Source: Rhodoferax fermentans (GTDB lineage: Bacteria > Pseudomonadota > Gammaproteobacteria > Burkholderiales > Burkholderiaceae_C). From it: a stretch of 20,039 bases of DNA. Positions 1-8,063 of the stretch are shown here, piece by piece. The position numbers and the translations under genes are program-made. Numbering within the stretch: position 1 is the stretch's first letter; each line of letters opens with the position of its first letter. Location: assembly GCF_002017865.1 (NCBI RefSeq), contig NZ_MTJN01000001.1:1-20039 (forward strand), given 5' to 3'. The notes below the pieces were generated by a model. That model was not told where the DNA came from and ran no database searches. It saw only the letters and a program-made list of their open reading frames with translations.

Positions 1-779
1 GCGGAATCAGGTTGATGAAAACCCCGCCACCGAGGCCCAGTGCGCGCCACACCGGCGCCCCAGGCACGGTAGGCCAGCAGCGCCGGACCTACCGCGATGA
101 ACAGCAGCATGCCGGCCAAGGTCCAGCTCAGGTGCAGGCGACCCCAGCCTAGACCCCATTCAGCCCCGGCAAATAACGCAGACCAGACCAGCCCAAAGGC
201 CACCTGACCCATCAGAAACGCCGACCAGTTGGTTCGGATGCTGGCAGGCTCGGTGGTTGGGTGCCCCAGCATCCAGCTGTAGTAGGCCCAGGCGGCGGAG
301 GCCAGCAGGATGTAGAAGTCACCCGGCACCAGGCGCACATTCAGCAGCACGTCGAGTTCGCCACGGCTCATCACCAGCATCACACCCAAAATCGACATGG
401 CCGCACCGAGCCACTGTCGGCGTGAAATGGCCGCACCAAAAAACACCCGGCCAATCAGCAACATCCACACCGGGGTGATCGAGCCCACCAGCGTCACATT
501 GATCGCGCTGGAGGTGTTGAGCGCCAGGTAGAGCAGGGCGTTGTAACCCCCAATGCTCAGCAGCGACAGCCCGGTAAAACGCCGCCAACTCGGCCACAGC
601 GGGCTGCCAGGGCGTAACACCGATCCGGCCAGAGGCAGCAAGAGCGCAAAGGCCAGGCACCAGCGCACCAAGTTGAGCGTCATCGGCGAGGCCATGTCGG
701 CAATCATGCGGCCCAGCACCGCGTTACATGCCCACAACACCGGTGGCACAGTCAGCAGCAGTGCTGCGGTGGGGGTCAC
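1..779 (-). CDS. DMT-superfamily (EamA) permease, 3' end cut by window edge
   Basis: Read on the minus strand from a GTG at 779, about 245 residues are open and very hydrophobic, with the helix-rich pattern of EamA drug/metabolite transporters: an early LLLTVPPVLWACNAVLGR helix, then LNTSSAINVTLVGSITPVW, which matches the family's end-of-first-repeat signature, and a second repeat beginning near VPGDFYILLASAAWAYY. Such proteins are inner-membrane exporters of metabolites or amino acids; the substrate cannot be read from sequence. Near 25-50 the frame is lost; restoring one C (GGGCC before TCG) and one T gives the expected TGPSVAGFFINLIP, so these look like two missing bases. An ATG at 793 is one base out of frame with the GTG and could be the true start if another base is missing. 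The start is therefore uncertain. The C-terminus lies beyond the left edge. Confidence 0.8.
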   Translation of the reverse strand, partial: MTPTAALLLTVPPVLWACNAVLGRMIADMASPMTLNLVRWCLAFALLLPLAGSVLRPGSPLWPSWRRFTGLSLLSIGGYNALLYLALNTSSAINVTLVGSITPVWMLLIGRVFFGAAISRRQWLGAAMSILGVMLVMSRGELDVLLNVRLVPGDFYILLASAAWAYYSWMLGHPTTEPASIRTNWSAFLMGQVAFGLVWSALFAGAEWGLGWGRLHLSWTLAGMLLFIAVGPALLAYRAWGAGVARTGPRWRGFHQPDS

Positions 780-939
780 GCGGGATGGTTCATAGGCACC
801 AGCTGGTGGGCAAACGCGGGGTGAAAAGGGGGAGATGCATGCGGGTCGTGGCGAGTGGTTGGCCATTCTCGCAGCAAAACTCCCCGCCCTGATTCGTGGC
901 AAGATGGACCCGCATTGAACAACCCAGAGAGCATTTTGT

Positions 940-1931
940 ATGAGCATCCACACCTCACGCGCCATCCAGATCGACCAGCATGGCGGCCCTGAACAACTCA
1001 AACTGGTCCAGATCACCGTGGGTGAACCCGGCCCGGGCGACGTCCGCATCCGCCACCACGCGGTGGGCCTGAACTTCATCGACGTTTACCACCGCACTGG
1101 CCTGTACCCGATGCCCATGCCCGCCCGCCTGGGCATGGAAGCCGCCGGTGTGATCGAGGCCGTGGGTGAGGGCGTGACCCACCTGCAGGTGGGTGACCGC
1201 GCTGCCTACGCCAGCCCGCCGCCCGCAGTTATTGTGAGCTGCGTGTGATGCCCGCGAAATGTGTTTGCAAGCTGCCTGATGCCATCAGCTTCGAGACCGG
1301 TGCCGCGATGATGCTCAAGGGCCTGACCGCGCAATACCTGCTCAAGCGCACGCTGCCGATGGGTGGTTTACACGCGGGTGACTTTGTGTTGTTCCATGCC
1401 GCCGCCGTGGCGTGGGGCTGATCGCCTGCCAGTGGGCCCGGGCCTTGGGCCTGCGCCTGATTGGCACCGCTGGTTCAGCACAAAAATGTGCTCTGGCCCT
1501 TGCCAATGGAGCGGAGTTTGCTATCAATTACGCAGAAGAGGATTTTCTTGCTCGGGTCAAGGAGATCACCGCAGGCCAGGGTGTCAAGGTGGTCTACGAC
1601 TCGGTGGGCAAGGACACCTGGGACAAGTCGCTCGATTGCCTGGCGCCCTTGGGCCTGATGGCCAGCTTTGGCAACGCGTCTGGCCCGGTGCCACCGTTTG
1701 CGCCGGGCATCCTGGGCCCCAAAGGCTCTTTGTATGTGACGCGGCAAACCCTGTTCACCCACATGAGCACCCGTGAAAGCACCCAGGCCATGGCGGATGA
1801 GTTGTTTGCGGTGGTGAGCAGCGGCCAGGTCCAGATCCACATCGCACAGCGTTACCGGCTGGAAGACGTGCAGCAGGCACACCGACCTGGAGGCACGCAA
1901 AACCACCGGCTGCACGGTGTTGACGTTGTAG
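940..1931 (+). CDS. qorA: NADPH:quinone oxidoreductase (zinc-independent MDR family), frameshifted
   Basis: This encodes a QOR-type medium-chain reductase, which transfers electrons from NADPH to quinones in the cytoplasm. The N-terminal part (940-1248) has the GroES-like fold with GPGDVRIRHHAVGLNFIDVYHRTGLYP and GMEAAGVIEAVGEGV. The NADPH-binding half follows, with the region around 1400 reading HAAAGGVGLIACQWARALG once corrected, then TAGSAQKCALALANGA and VVYDSVGKDTWDKSLDCL. Three breaks occur: one G is missing near 1227 (CCC-GGC-AGT), one G near 1406 (GCC-GGT-GGC), and a +1/-2 change near 1883. After correction the protein ends LEARKTTGCTVLTL with a TAG at 1929-1931, about 330 residues, the normal size for the family. 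The ATG at 940 begins MSIHTSRAIQ and fits the family start; only a weak purine stretch (AGAGAG near 927) precedes it. It is divergent from the DMT gene. Confidence 0.88.
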
Positions 1932-1968
1932 CCGGGTGACGCTCTGGGTGGGCGTAGGGTTACATGTC

Positions 1969-2010
1969 TTTTTGGCCTGTAGCCCTTGTTTTGTATAGCT
2001 TGAATGCTAC
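1969..2010 (+). repeat. Degenerate copy of Comamonadaceae-type dispersed repeat
   Basis: After the quinone reductase stop, the sequence reads TTTTTGGCCTGTAGCCCTTG then TTTTGTATAGCTTGAATGC. It shares the GGCCTnTAGCCCTT and ATAGCT blocks with the other copies in this window, but the right half is degenerate. It lies between the convergent ends of the quinone reductase and the small periplasmic protein. Confidence 0.55.
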
Positions 2011-2050
2011 GGTTTGTGATGTTCCTCGGGGCCTTGTCCTGCGGTTTTAC

Positions 2051-2404
2051 TTATTTGAAGAAACCACGCGCCTTCATCATGTTGCAGCCGTTTTGCCGCG
2101 GTACATTGAGCGTCACACCTTTTTCTTTGGCGCGTTCCTGCATCAGCTGATGTTGTGCATCTTGAAGCTGTGTGCATTCTTCAAAGGTCTTGGTCGCACG
2201 CATTTTGGCCATGTGATCGGCGCGTTCCTGTTGGGTCATCAGGGTCCAGCCAGGGGTGTTGCTTTGGCTAAAACGCATGCCACCCCCGCCGCCAGGCCCC
2301 ATGCCGCCACCGCCCGGCCCCATTTGGGCCAGGGCCGCTGTCGACAAGGCGGCTGCCAGCAGTGTTGCGAGGGTGATGTTTTTGAATGTGGTTGCGGTTG
2401 TCAT
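2051..2404 (-). CDS. Small exported Met/Gly-rich protein
   Basis: This encodes 117 residues with a clear Sec signal peptide: a short polar N-terminus, the hydrophobic core ITLATLLAAALSTAALA and a likely cleavage after ALA at residue 26. The mature protein opens with two MGPGGGG-type blocks and then RFSQSNTPGWTLMTQQERADH, followed by a helical segment with two cysteines (C77 and C107). Similar small periplasmic proteins with a TPGW...M(T/S)xxER...H motif occur in many Burkholderiales, but I know no established function. A strong AAGGAG ribosome site lies about 6 nt before the ATG at 2404. The gene is divergent from the adjacent two-component system, so it may be its target; that is inference. 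The Met-rich N-terminus could bind Cu(I)-like metals, also inference. Confidence 0.82.
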   Translation of the reverse strand: MTTATTFKNITLATLLAAALSTAALAQMGPGGGGMGPGGGGGMRFSQSNTPGWTLMTQQERADHMAKMRATKTFEECTQLQDAQHQLMQERAKEKGVTLNVPRQNGCNMMKARGFFK

Positions 2405-2552
2405 GATGGAACTCCTTGGGTTGAACGGTTGTGGGATGTGTCTCTGGCCTGCATCCCTGGGTGTTATTTGAGGCCCATCATGTCAAGCTAAAGTGTGGCC
2501 GCAAGTGCCAAATTGCATCGCTGTGTTGCGTGGCTGACCCGCGATACAGTGC

Positions 2553-2572
2553 GTTACAAAACTTCTTGCAAC
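2553..2572. promoter_or_regulatory. Dyad GTTACAA-n6-TTGCAAC upstream of response regulator
   Basis: An imperfect 20-bp dyad sits in the 231-nt gap between the divergent small exported protein and the two-component genes, 64 nt before the regulator ATG. OmpR-family regulators often bind their own promoters at repeated or dyad half-sites, so this is a plausible autoregulatory site. Nothing else in the sequence confirms it. Confidence 0.25.
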
Positions 2573-2635
2573 AGCGCTTGGTGCAGCCGCCAGGATTGGA
2601 TGTAGGCTTGCCAAAACCAGGCTTTGGCCCCCATC

Positions 2636-3367
2636 ATGGAAAAACGCGACTGCATTCTGATCGTTGATGACGAACCCGACATCCGCCGCCTGCTGGTGGA
2701 CTATCTGGTGCGCAACGGCTTTGAGGCGCTGGCCGCGCGCGACGGGGCGCGAGATGTGGCAACTGCTGGCGCGTCATGCGGTAGACCTGCTGGTGTTGGA
2801 CCTGATGCTGCCCGACACCGATGGCCTAACCCTGTGCCGCGACCGCGCGCCAGCTCCAGCCTGCCGGTGATCATGCTCACCGCGCGGGGAGAGGAGGCCG
2901 ACCGCATTGTGGGCATCGAGATGGGGGCCGACGACTACCTGGTCAAACCCTTCAACCCGCGTGAACTGCTGGCCCGTATCAAGTCCATCCTGCGCCGCAC
3001 CCGTGCCTTGCCACCCAACCTCAAGCCCGAGCCGGTGCGCTGTCTGCTGTTTGGCGGCTGGTGTCTGGACACCGCCGAGCGCCTGCTGACCGCGCCGGAC
3101 GGCGTGGCCACACCCTTGTCGGGCGCCGAGTTCCGGCTGCTGCGCATCTTGCTGGAGCACCCCAACCGGGTGCTGACCCGCGACCAGCTGACCGAGCTGA
3201 TCCACGGTCACGAGGCCGAGGCCTATGACCGCGCCATCGATGTGCAGGTCAGCCGTCTGCGCCAGCGCCTGCGTGATGACAGCCGTGAACCCCAACTGAT
3301 CAAGACGGTGCGTGGTGAAGGTTATGTTCTGGCCGCCTCAGTGCAGGCGTCTGACACATGTCCCTGA
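2636..3367 (+). CDS. OmpR-family response regulator with a compensated double frameshift
   Basis: This is a DNA-binding response regulator of about 243 residues. The receiver domain starts [19 protein letters not shown] (acidic pair D11-D12), has the phosphorylation site in VLDLMLPDTDG, and has the LVKPFNPREL lysine loop near 105. The C-terminal winged helix ends VQVSRLRQRLRDDSREPQLI and KTVRGEGYVLAA. Between about 2748 and 2850 the reading frame is shifted: one extra base near 2750 and one missing base near 2850 restore the conserved receiver block containing the phospho-Asp. Read uncorrected, the protein would lack that Asp. The ATG at 2636 is preferred to an upstream TTG at 2624 because MEKRDCILIVDDE is the usual family start. 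The stop overlaps the kinase start by 10 nt, so the two are co-translated. Confidence 0.88.
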   Translation: MEKRDCILIVDDEPDIRRLLVDYLVRNGFEALAARDGARDVATAGASCGRPAGVGPDAARHRWPNPVPRPRASSSLPVIMLTARGEEADRIVGIEMGADDYLVKPFNPRELLARIKSILRRTRALPPNLKPEPVRCLLFGGWCLDTAERLLTAPDGVATPLSGAEFRLLRILLEHPNRVLTRDQLTELIHGHEAEAYDRAIDVQVSRLRQRLRDDSREPQLIKTVRGEGYVLAASVQASDTCP

Positions 3368-4734
3368 TGTTGCAAGCCCCTGTGCGCCCGAACTGGCGCC
3401 GCCTGCGCTCGACCCTGGCGGCCCGGCTGGCGCTGATTGTGCTGGTGGGCCTGCTGGTGGCCCAGGGGGTGAGTTTCTGGCTGCAGTGGCAAGAGCGGTC
3501 TGTGGCGGTCAACCAGGTCCGCGGGGTCAATTTGGCAGACCGCCTCGCCCCGGCGGTGCGGGTGCTGGAAGCCAGCCCGTCAGCCCAGCGCGCTTTGGCC
3601 CTGGCTGCTTTGCAGGGTGGTGGCGTTCAGTTCGAGATGGTCACTGCCGACCAGGTTTTTGCGCTTGTGCCACGCGGCGCTTTGCCGGGCATGCTCAGTG
3701 CGCGACTGGGCCGGTCGGTCGACATCCGCACTGATGGCCAGGGCCGTGGTCCGGGTTCCGGTCAAGCGCGTGCTGGTCTGGCCCACCGGCTGGACCTGCA
3801 GCTCATGGATGGCCAGTGGGTCCGTGTCAGTCTGGCGCCCGAGCTGGACGCCCAGGCACCGGCCTTGCCCACCAGTTTGCTCTCCGAGCTGCTCATCACC
3901 CTGGGCCTGGTGATGGCGGTGGTGGTGCTGGCCGTACAACAGGCCACCCGGCCACTGCGCCAGCTGGCCCAGGCGGCGGACACCCTTGGCAGTGACCTGG
4001 ACGCCCCACCCCTGCCCGAAGACGGTCCCACCGAGACCCGGCACGCGGCCCAGGCGTTCAACCGTATGCAGGCCAGAATCAAACGCCTGGTCAACGAACG
4101 AGCCCGGGCGCTGGCGGCGGTTTCACACGATTTACGCACGCCGCTCACCCGCCTGCGTTTGCGCACCGAACTGATCGACGACGAGCGCTTGCGCGAGCAG
4201 ATGAGCAAGGACCTGGAGGCCATGGCCGCCATGATTGACGGCACGCTGGCCTACCTGCGTGGCCTGCAGGCCAATGAGCAGGTGCGCAGCTTGGACATCA
4301 ATGCGCTGCTAGAGAGCATGGCCGATGATGCCCGGGTACTGGGGCGCAGCATCCAGATCCACGGGCAGGCGCAACAGGCTTTTCAAGGTCGGCTGACCGC
4401 TTTGCGCCGGGCACTGCAAAACCTGATCGACAACGCCTTCAAATACGGCCAGGGCGCCAGCATCCGTGTGGAAGACAGCCCGGCCATGCTGAAAGTCACG
4501 GTGGAAGACAGCGGGCCCGGTCTGGCAGCTGCGGAACTCAGCAAGGTCACCGAGCCCTATTACCGTGTTGACAGCGCACGCAGTGCTACAGGTGACGGTG
4601 TCGGGCTGGGCCTGTCCATCGTGAAAGACGTGGCCCTGTTGCACAACGGTGAACTGATCCTGACCAACCGGCCCCAAGGAGGCCTGGCTGCCACACTGCT
4701 GCTGCCACGCGCTGTCACACCCACACTGTCATGA
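3358..4734 (+). CDS. EnvZ-like sensor histidine kinase
   Basis: This 458-residue inner-membrane kinase partners the preceding OmpR-type regulator. One membrane helix lies near 23-41 (LALIVLVGLLVAQGV), then a periplasmic domain of about 130 residues, a second helix near 174-196 (LLITLGLVMAVVVLAVQQ), a HAMP linker with ATRPLRQLAQAAD, and the HisKA box LAAVSHDLRTPLTRLRLR with the phospho-acceptor H257. The ATPase part shows the N box ALQNLIDNAFKYG, the G1 box EDSGPGL (383-389) and the G2 box GVGLGLSIVKD (414-424). All catalytic elements are present and the frame is intact. The SHDLRTPLTR box and overall layout resemble EnvZ of Burkholderiales. The stimulus is unknown. A short perfect hairpin (TGCCA-GTTT-TGGCA, 4739-4752) follows the stop but has no T run. 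Confidence 0.93.
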   Translation: MSLMLQAPVRPNWRRLRSTLAARLALIVLVGLLVAQGVSFWLQWQERSVAVNQVRGVNLADRLAPAVRVLEASPSAQRALALAALQGGGVQFEMVTADQVFALVPRGALPGMLSARLGRSVDIRTDGQGRGPGSGQARAGLAHRLDLQLMDGQWVRVSLAPELDAQAPALPTSLLSELLITLGLVMAVVVLAVQQATRPLRQLAQAADTLGSDLDAPPLPEDGPTETRHAAQAFNRMQARIKRLVNERARALAAVSHDLRTPLTRLRLRTELIDDERLREQMSKDLEAMAAMIDGTLAYLRGLQANEQVRSLDINALLESMADDARVLGRSIQIHGQAQQAFQGRLTALRRALQNLIDNAFKYGQGASIRVEDSPAMLKVTVEDSGPGLAAAELSKVTEPYYRVDSARSATGDGVGLGLSIVKDVALLHNGELILTNRPQGGLAATLLLPRAVTPTLS

Positions 4735-4913
4735 GCACTGCCAGTTTTGGCATGGCTGGTTGTGTCGCCGGTTGTGCAAGCCCGCTTGTGCGTCTGTCTG
4801 AACAGATGAATCAATGACTTAGCGGATTGGCTGGGGCTGGCACGGCGGTTGCGGTGGACAGGGGGTCGTCAACTTTTTTTGTCAGTCCATCCACTGACCC
4901 CTTCCCCATGATC

Positions 4914-5312
4914 ATGAAAATCGCCGTCACCAGCCAGAACCGCACCAGCATCACCGAACACGCTGGCAAATGCCGCAAGTTCTGGGTTTACGAGGTGGCC
5001 AACCGCCAGGTCAGCGGCAAGCAGCTGCTGGAACTGCCTTTGGCCCAAAGTTTTCACGAAAGTGCCCACGCGCCTGAGCCGCAGGCACCCCATCCGCTGG
5101 AGGGTGTCTCACTCCTGATCACCGCCAGCGCTGGAGATGGCCTCAAGGCACGTCTGCGCCAAAAAGGCATGACCGTGTGTGTCACCAGCGAAACCAACCC
5201 CGATCAAGCGGTGGCGGCCTGGCTCCAAGGCACGCTGCCAGAGGTGGCCAGTGCACCCCAGGACTGCGACTGTGGCCACAACCATGACCACACACACGGC
5301 CATTCGGCTTGA
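4914..5312 (+). CDS. NifX/NafY-type (dinitrogenase FeMo-cofactor) domain protein with His-rich tail
   Basis: This 132-residue soluble protein begins MKIAVTSQNRTSITEHAGKC, the typical opening of the Nitro_FeMo-Co domain (NifX, NafY and the C-terminus of NifB). It continues with FWVYEVANRQV, a VSLLITASAGDGLKARLRQKG segment where the family usually has a D/G-rich loop, and VTSETNPDQAVAAWLQG. The tail is CDCGHNHDHTHGHSA, with two Cys and five His, likely to bind metal. No nif genes are nearby, so a nitrogenase role is not supported; members outside nif clusters are common and mostly uncharacterised. An ATG at 4908 is an alternative start two codons upstream. The 170 nt before it hold no gene that I can see. 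Confidence 0.85.
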   Translation: MKIAVTSQNRTSITEHAGKCRKFWVYEVANRQVSGKQLLELPLAQSFHESAHAPEPQAPHPLEGVSLLITASAGDGLKARLRQKGMTVCVTSETNPDQAVAAWLQGTLPEVASAPQDCDCGHNHDHTHGHSA

Positions 5313-5362
5313 GTGAGCCTGCGGCAGACGCCCGGCAGAAGCCGGTTCACACGGCCATATTT

Positions 5363-5378
5363 ATACCCAGTGGGGTAT
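5363..5378. promoter_or_regulatory. CsoR/FrmR-like operator dyad ATACCC-AGTG-GGGTAT
   Basis: A perfect 6-bp dyad with a 4-nt spacer lies 44 nt before the ATG of the AhpD-like gene, in an A+T-rich patch expected at a promoter. Operators of the CsoR/FrmR/CstR regulator family are often of the form TACCC-N-GGGTA, so thiol, sulfur or metal stress control is plausible. No such regulator gene is in the window. Confidence 0.45.
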
Positions 5379-5421
5379 TATTCCCCCGCCTCGTTTTAAC
5401 ACCTTTGAAAGACAAGTCTCC

Positions 5422-5772
5422 ATGAGCACGTTTGACCATATTGGCCTGATCCAGAACATCAACGACAACCTGGTGCCCCTGCGCAAAACCCAGCCTGAGG
5501 CCATGCAGGCTTTCGGGCAACTGGCCCGCGCCGCCATGACCGAGGGCGCCGTCAGCGCCAAACACAAGGAGCTGATCGCTCTGGCCATTGGCATCACCCA
5601 GCATTGCTCGGGCTGCATCGGCTTTCATGTCAAGGCACTGATCAAGCTGCAATGCACCCGCCAGGAACTCGAAGAAATGCTCAGCATTTGTGTGTACATG
5701 GGCGGCGGCCCCGCCCTGATGTACAGCGCCGAAGCCCTGAGCGCCTGGGACAGCATGACCGCCCCTGCATGA
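5422..5772 (+). CDS. AhpD-like (carboxymuconolactone decarboxylase family) protein
   Basis: This 116-residue protein belongs to the CMD/AhpD fold. It carries the AhpD-type catalytic spacing exactly: E50, C62, C65 and H69 (Glu-x11-Cys-x2-Cys-x3-His), within ELIALAIGITQHCSGCIGFH. In AhpD this set forms a redox-active disulfide with a proton relay that reduces alkyl hydroperoxide reductase or other thiol partners. The protein is therefore more likely a thiol oxidoreductase than a true carboxymuconolactone decarboxylase. The C-terminal part (LEEMLSICVYMGGGPALMYSAEALSAW) is typical of small single-domain members. It follows a CsoR-like dyad, which would fit a thiol or metal stress response. The ribosome site is weak (AAAGACAAG). 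The gene stands between the NifX-domain gene and the hydrolase gene in the same direction. Confidence 0.88.
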   Translation: MSTFDHIGLIQNINDNLVPLRKTQPEAMQAFGQLARAAMTEGAVSAKHKELIALAIGITQHCSGCIGFHVKALIKLQCTRQELEEMLSICVYMGGGPALMYSAEALSAWDSMTAPA

Positions 5773-5850
5773 GTCGGCTGAAGGCCGCCAAGCTCACTGG
5801 CCGTATGCATTCAGACGCTGTGCGTTGACCCCTGCTGAACTGGGGGCAGG

Positions 5851-6759
5851 GTGGTGATCTGGCTGTTTCTGCTGGCAGGGGTGGCCCTGGTGGTGGTGTT
5901 GCGCCAGGTTGTTCACCGGGCCATCCTGCGCAGCCTGCGCGCCCCCCGGGTGGCGCACCTGCGCACCCCGGCAGATCTGGGTTTTCAGGCGCATGCACTG
6001 CGTCTGCCGGTGGCCCATGGCAAGTCCCTGTTTGCCTGGTTTGTGCCGGTGCCGGGTGCGCGGCAGGCCCCCGCCGTGCTGCTGATGCATGGCTGGGGCG
6101 CCAATGCCAGCCTGATGCTGCCCGCTCTGGCCCCGTTACATGCCGCCGGTTATTCGGTGATGCTGCTGGACGCGCGTTGCCACGGCAACAGTGATGACGA
6201 GGCTTTCACCTCGCTGCCCCGGTTTGCCCAGGACATTGAAGCTGGCCTGGACTGGCTGCGTTGGCAACCCGAGGTGGACGACCAGCGCCTGGTGGTGCTG
6301 GGCCACTCGGTGGGTGCCGGTGCCGCGTTGTTGTGCGCCACCCATCGGCAGGATGTGAAAGCGGTGGTGTGCCTGGGTGCGTTTGCCCATCCGCAAGAGG
6401 TGATGCGGCGCTGGTTGGCCGAAGTGCATCTGCCTTACCTGGTGATCGGCTGGTACCTGCTGCGCCATGTGCAACACGTCATTGGGGCTCGTTTTGACGA
6501 GATTGCGCCCATCCACAGCATGGCGCGGGTGCACTGCCCGGTGTTGCTGGTGCACGGCAGCGAGGACGAGGTGGTGCCGGTGGGGGATGCGCAGCGCCTG
6601 CAGGCGGCTGGCAGGCCGGGCCAGGTGACGTGGATTGAAATCCCCGGTGGGCACGACCCGAGCGAGGCTGCCCCAGCCTATGTGCCACAACTGATCCACT
6701 TCTTACAGCAGGCGCTTGCCACACCTGCCAGACAGCCCGTTGCTGGGGCGGCGAACTAG
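5851..6759 (+). CDS. Alpha/beta hydrolase with N-terminal membrane helix
   Basis: The 302-residue product starts with a hydrophobic helix (VIWLFLLAGVALVVVLRQV), so it is probably anchored in the inner membrane. The hydrolase fold follows: HGWG at 80-83 as oxyanion loop, LLDARCHGNSD, the nucleophile elbow GHSVGAG with S153, the acid D239 in HGSEDEVVP, and the base H268 in PGGHDPSE. The complete triad suggests an active esterase, lipase or peptidase-like enzyme; the substrate is unknown. The start is a GTG at 5851, preceded by GGGGGCAGG; no ATG in a sensible place is available. The TAG at the end overlaps the convergent efflux gene's TAG by 4 nt. Confidence 0.87.
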   Translation: MVIWLFLLAGVALVVVLRQVVHRAILRSLRAPRVAHLRTPADLGFQAHALRLPVAHGKSLFAWFVPVPGARQAPAVLLMHGWGANASLMLPALAPLHAAGYSVMLLDARCHGNSDDEAFTSLPRFAQDIEAGLDWLRWQPEVDDQRLVVLGHSVGAGAALLCATHRQDVKAVVCLGAFAHPQEVMRRWLAEVHLPYLVIGWYLLRHVQHVIGARFDEIAPIHSMARVHCPVLLVHGSEDEVVPVGDAQRLQAAGRPGQVTWIEIPGGHDPSEAAPAYVPQLIHFLQQALATPARQPVAGAAN

Positions 6760-7960
6760 CCGTGTTTTTGCACCAGCGTCCAGGCTGACAGCGCAATCAG
6801 CGCGCTCCAGAACCAGACGCCCAGGGTCAGCGGCAGCACTGTGCCGTCCATATGGCCACCGAGCCAGCCACCCATGGCAAAAGCACACACCATCATCAGG
6901 ATGCCGTTCATCGCCGAGGCCGCACCCGCCGCCTGCGGGAACGGCCCAACCGAACCACTCTGCCCACAGGGCTGGTGGATGCCATGGCCCACCATAAAAA
7001 TCAGCTGCGGCAACAAGATGCTCCAGAGGCTGATCCAGCCGCTCAAGGTCAACAAGGCCATCAGCGTGCCGCCGGTCAGCGACAACACCCCGGCAAAAGC
7101 CACCGCACGACGCACCCCAAAACGTGGCAGCCAGTGGCGGCATAAAAAGGTGCCGCCGATGTAGGCCAGCGAGTTGACAAACATCACCAGGCCGTACTGC
7201 ATCTTGCTCAGACCCAGCACCCCGGTGAACACAAAAGACGAGGCCGCCAAAAGGTGAACAGCCCGCTGTAAGAACACGCCGTCAAGGCGGAGAACGCCAG
7301 AAAGGTCGGGTGCCCCAGGATATGGCGCCAGGTGGCCAGCAGGGTGCCGAGCTGCAGCGCCTGCGGGTTTTTGTGCTGCACGGTTTCCTCAAACCGCAGC
7401 GCCACCACCACCAGCGTCACCGCCGCAAACACACCGAGTGCCAGCAGCGCAAAACGCCAGTTCAGCCACTGCGTCAGCAGGCCGCCCAGCGGCGCACTCA
7501 GACAGGCAATCACACCCAGGCCACTCAGGCCCTTGCTCATCACCCGTGCACCCTGGGTGGGGGCGTACAGGTCACGCACGATGGCGCGCGCACACATCAC
7601 CCCTGCACCCATGGCCGCGCCCTGCAGCGTGCGCCAGACAATCAGCCAGCCCATGCTCGGCGCCAGGCTGCTGGCAATGGAGGCCAGCACATAAGCCACC
7701 AGCCCGATCAGCAGAATCGGCCGACGACCAAAGCGGTCTGACAGCGGCCCCCACACCAGCTGCGAGCCCCCAAAAGCCAGCAGCAGCGCGGTGAGTGTCA
7801 GCTGCGCCTGAGCCATCGGGGCAGACAACTGGGCGGTCAACTCGGGCAGGGCGGGCAGGTACAGGTCGGTGGTGATCGGCTGCAGTCCCAGCAACAGGGA
7901 CAGCAGCAAAACGATCAGACCGGGCGGCATTTTGGAGGAATGGGTGGCGTTGGCAGGCAT
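6756..7960 (-). CDS. MFS drug-efflux permease, Bcr/CflA family, one frameshift
   Basis: This encodes a 12-helix major facilitator of about 401 residues in the Bcr/CflA (bicyclomycin/chloramphenicol resistance) group. The first half has LQPITTDLYLPALPELTAQL, the MFS motif A WGPLSDRFGRRPILLIG, and RTLQGAAMGAGVMCARAIVRD. One base is missing near 7252, where LFTF should continue LAASSFVFTGVLGLS (a T run of four should be five). The second half contains YIGGTFLCRHWLPRFGVRRA and MVGHGIHQPCGQSGSVGPFP. With the T restored the length is exactly in frame, so the gene is probably intact in the organism. It is a proton-driven exporter in the inner membrane. The start ATG at 7960 has no clear ribosome site. 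Confidence 0.9.
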
Positions 7961-8063
7961 GTTTTGAGGGTATCAGATCAGTACCAGCCCACTGTGTCTG
8001 GAAAACCGCGTCTGTGCGAAGATGGCCACTGCTTGAATCAGACATTGTGGAAGGGGTGGTGGC

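Noticed and set aside
319..660. Minus-strand frame of 113 codons
   Set aside because: It is the shadow of the DMT permease, which reads with proper membrane helices in another frame of the same strand.
4739..4752. Terminator after the EnvZ-like kinase
   Set aside because: The TGCCA-GTTT-TGGCA hairpin is short and has no following T run.
4914..5312. Evidence of nitrogen fixation
   Set aside because: One NifX/NafY-domain protein without other nif genes is not enough; such proteins are widespread in non-diazotrophs.
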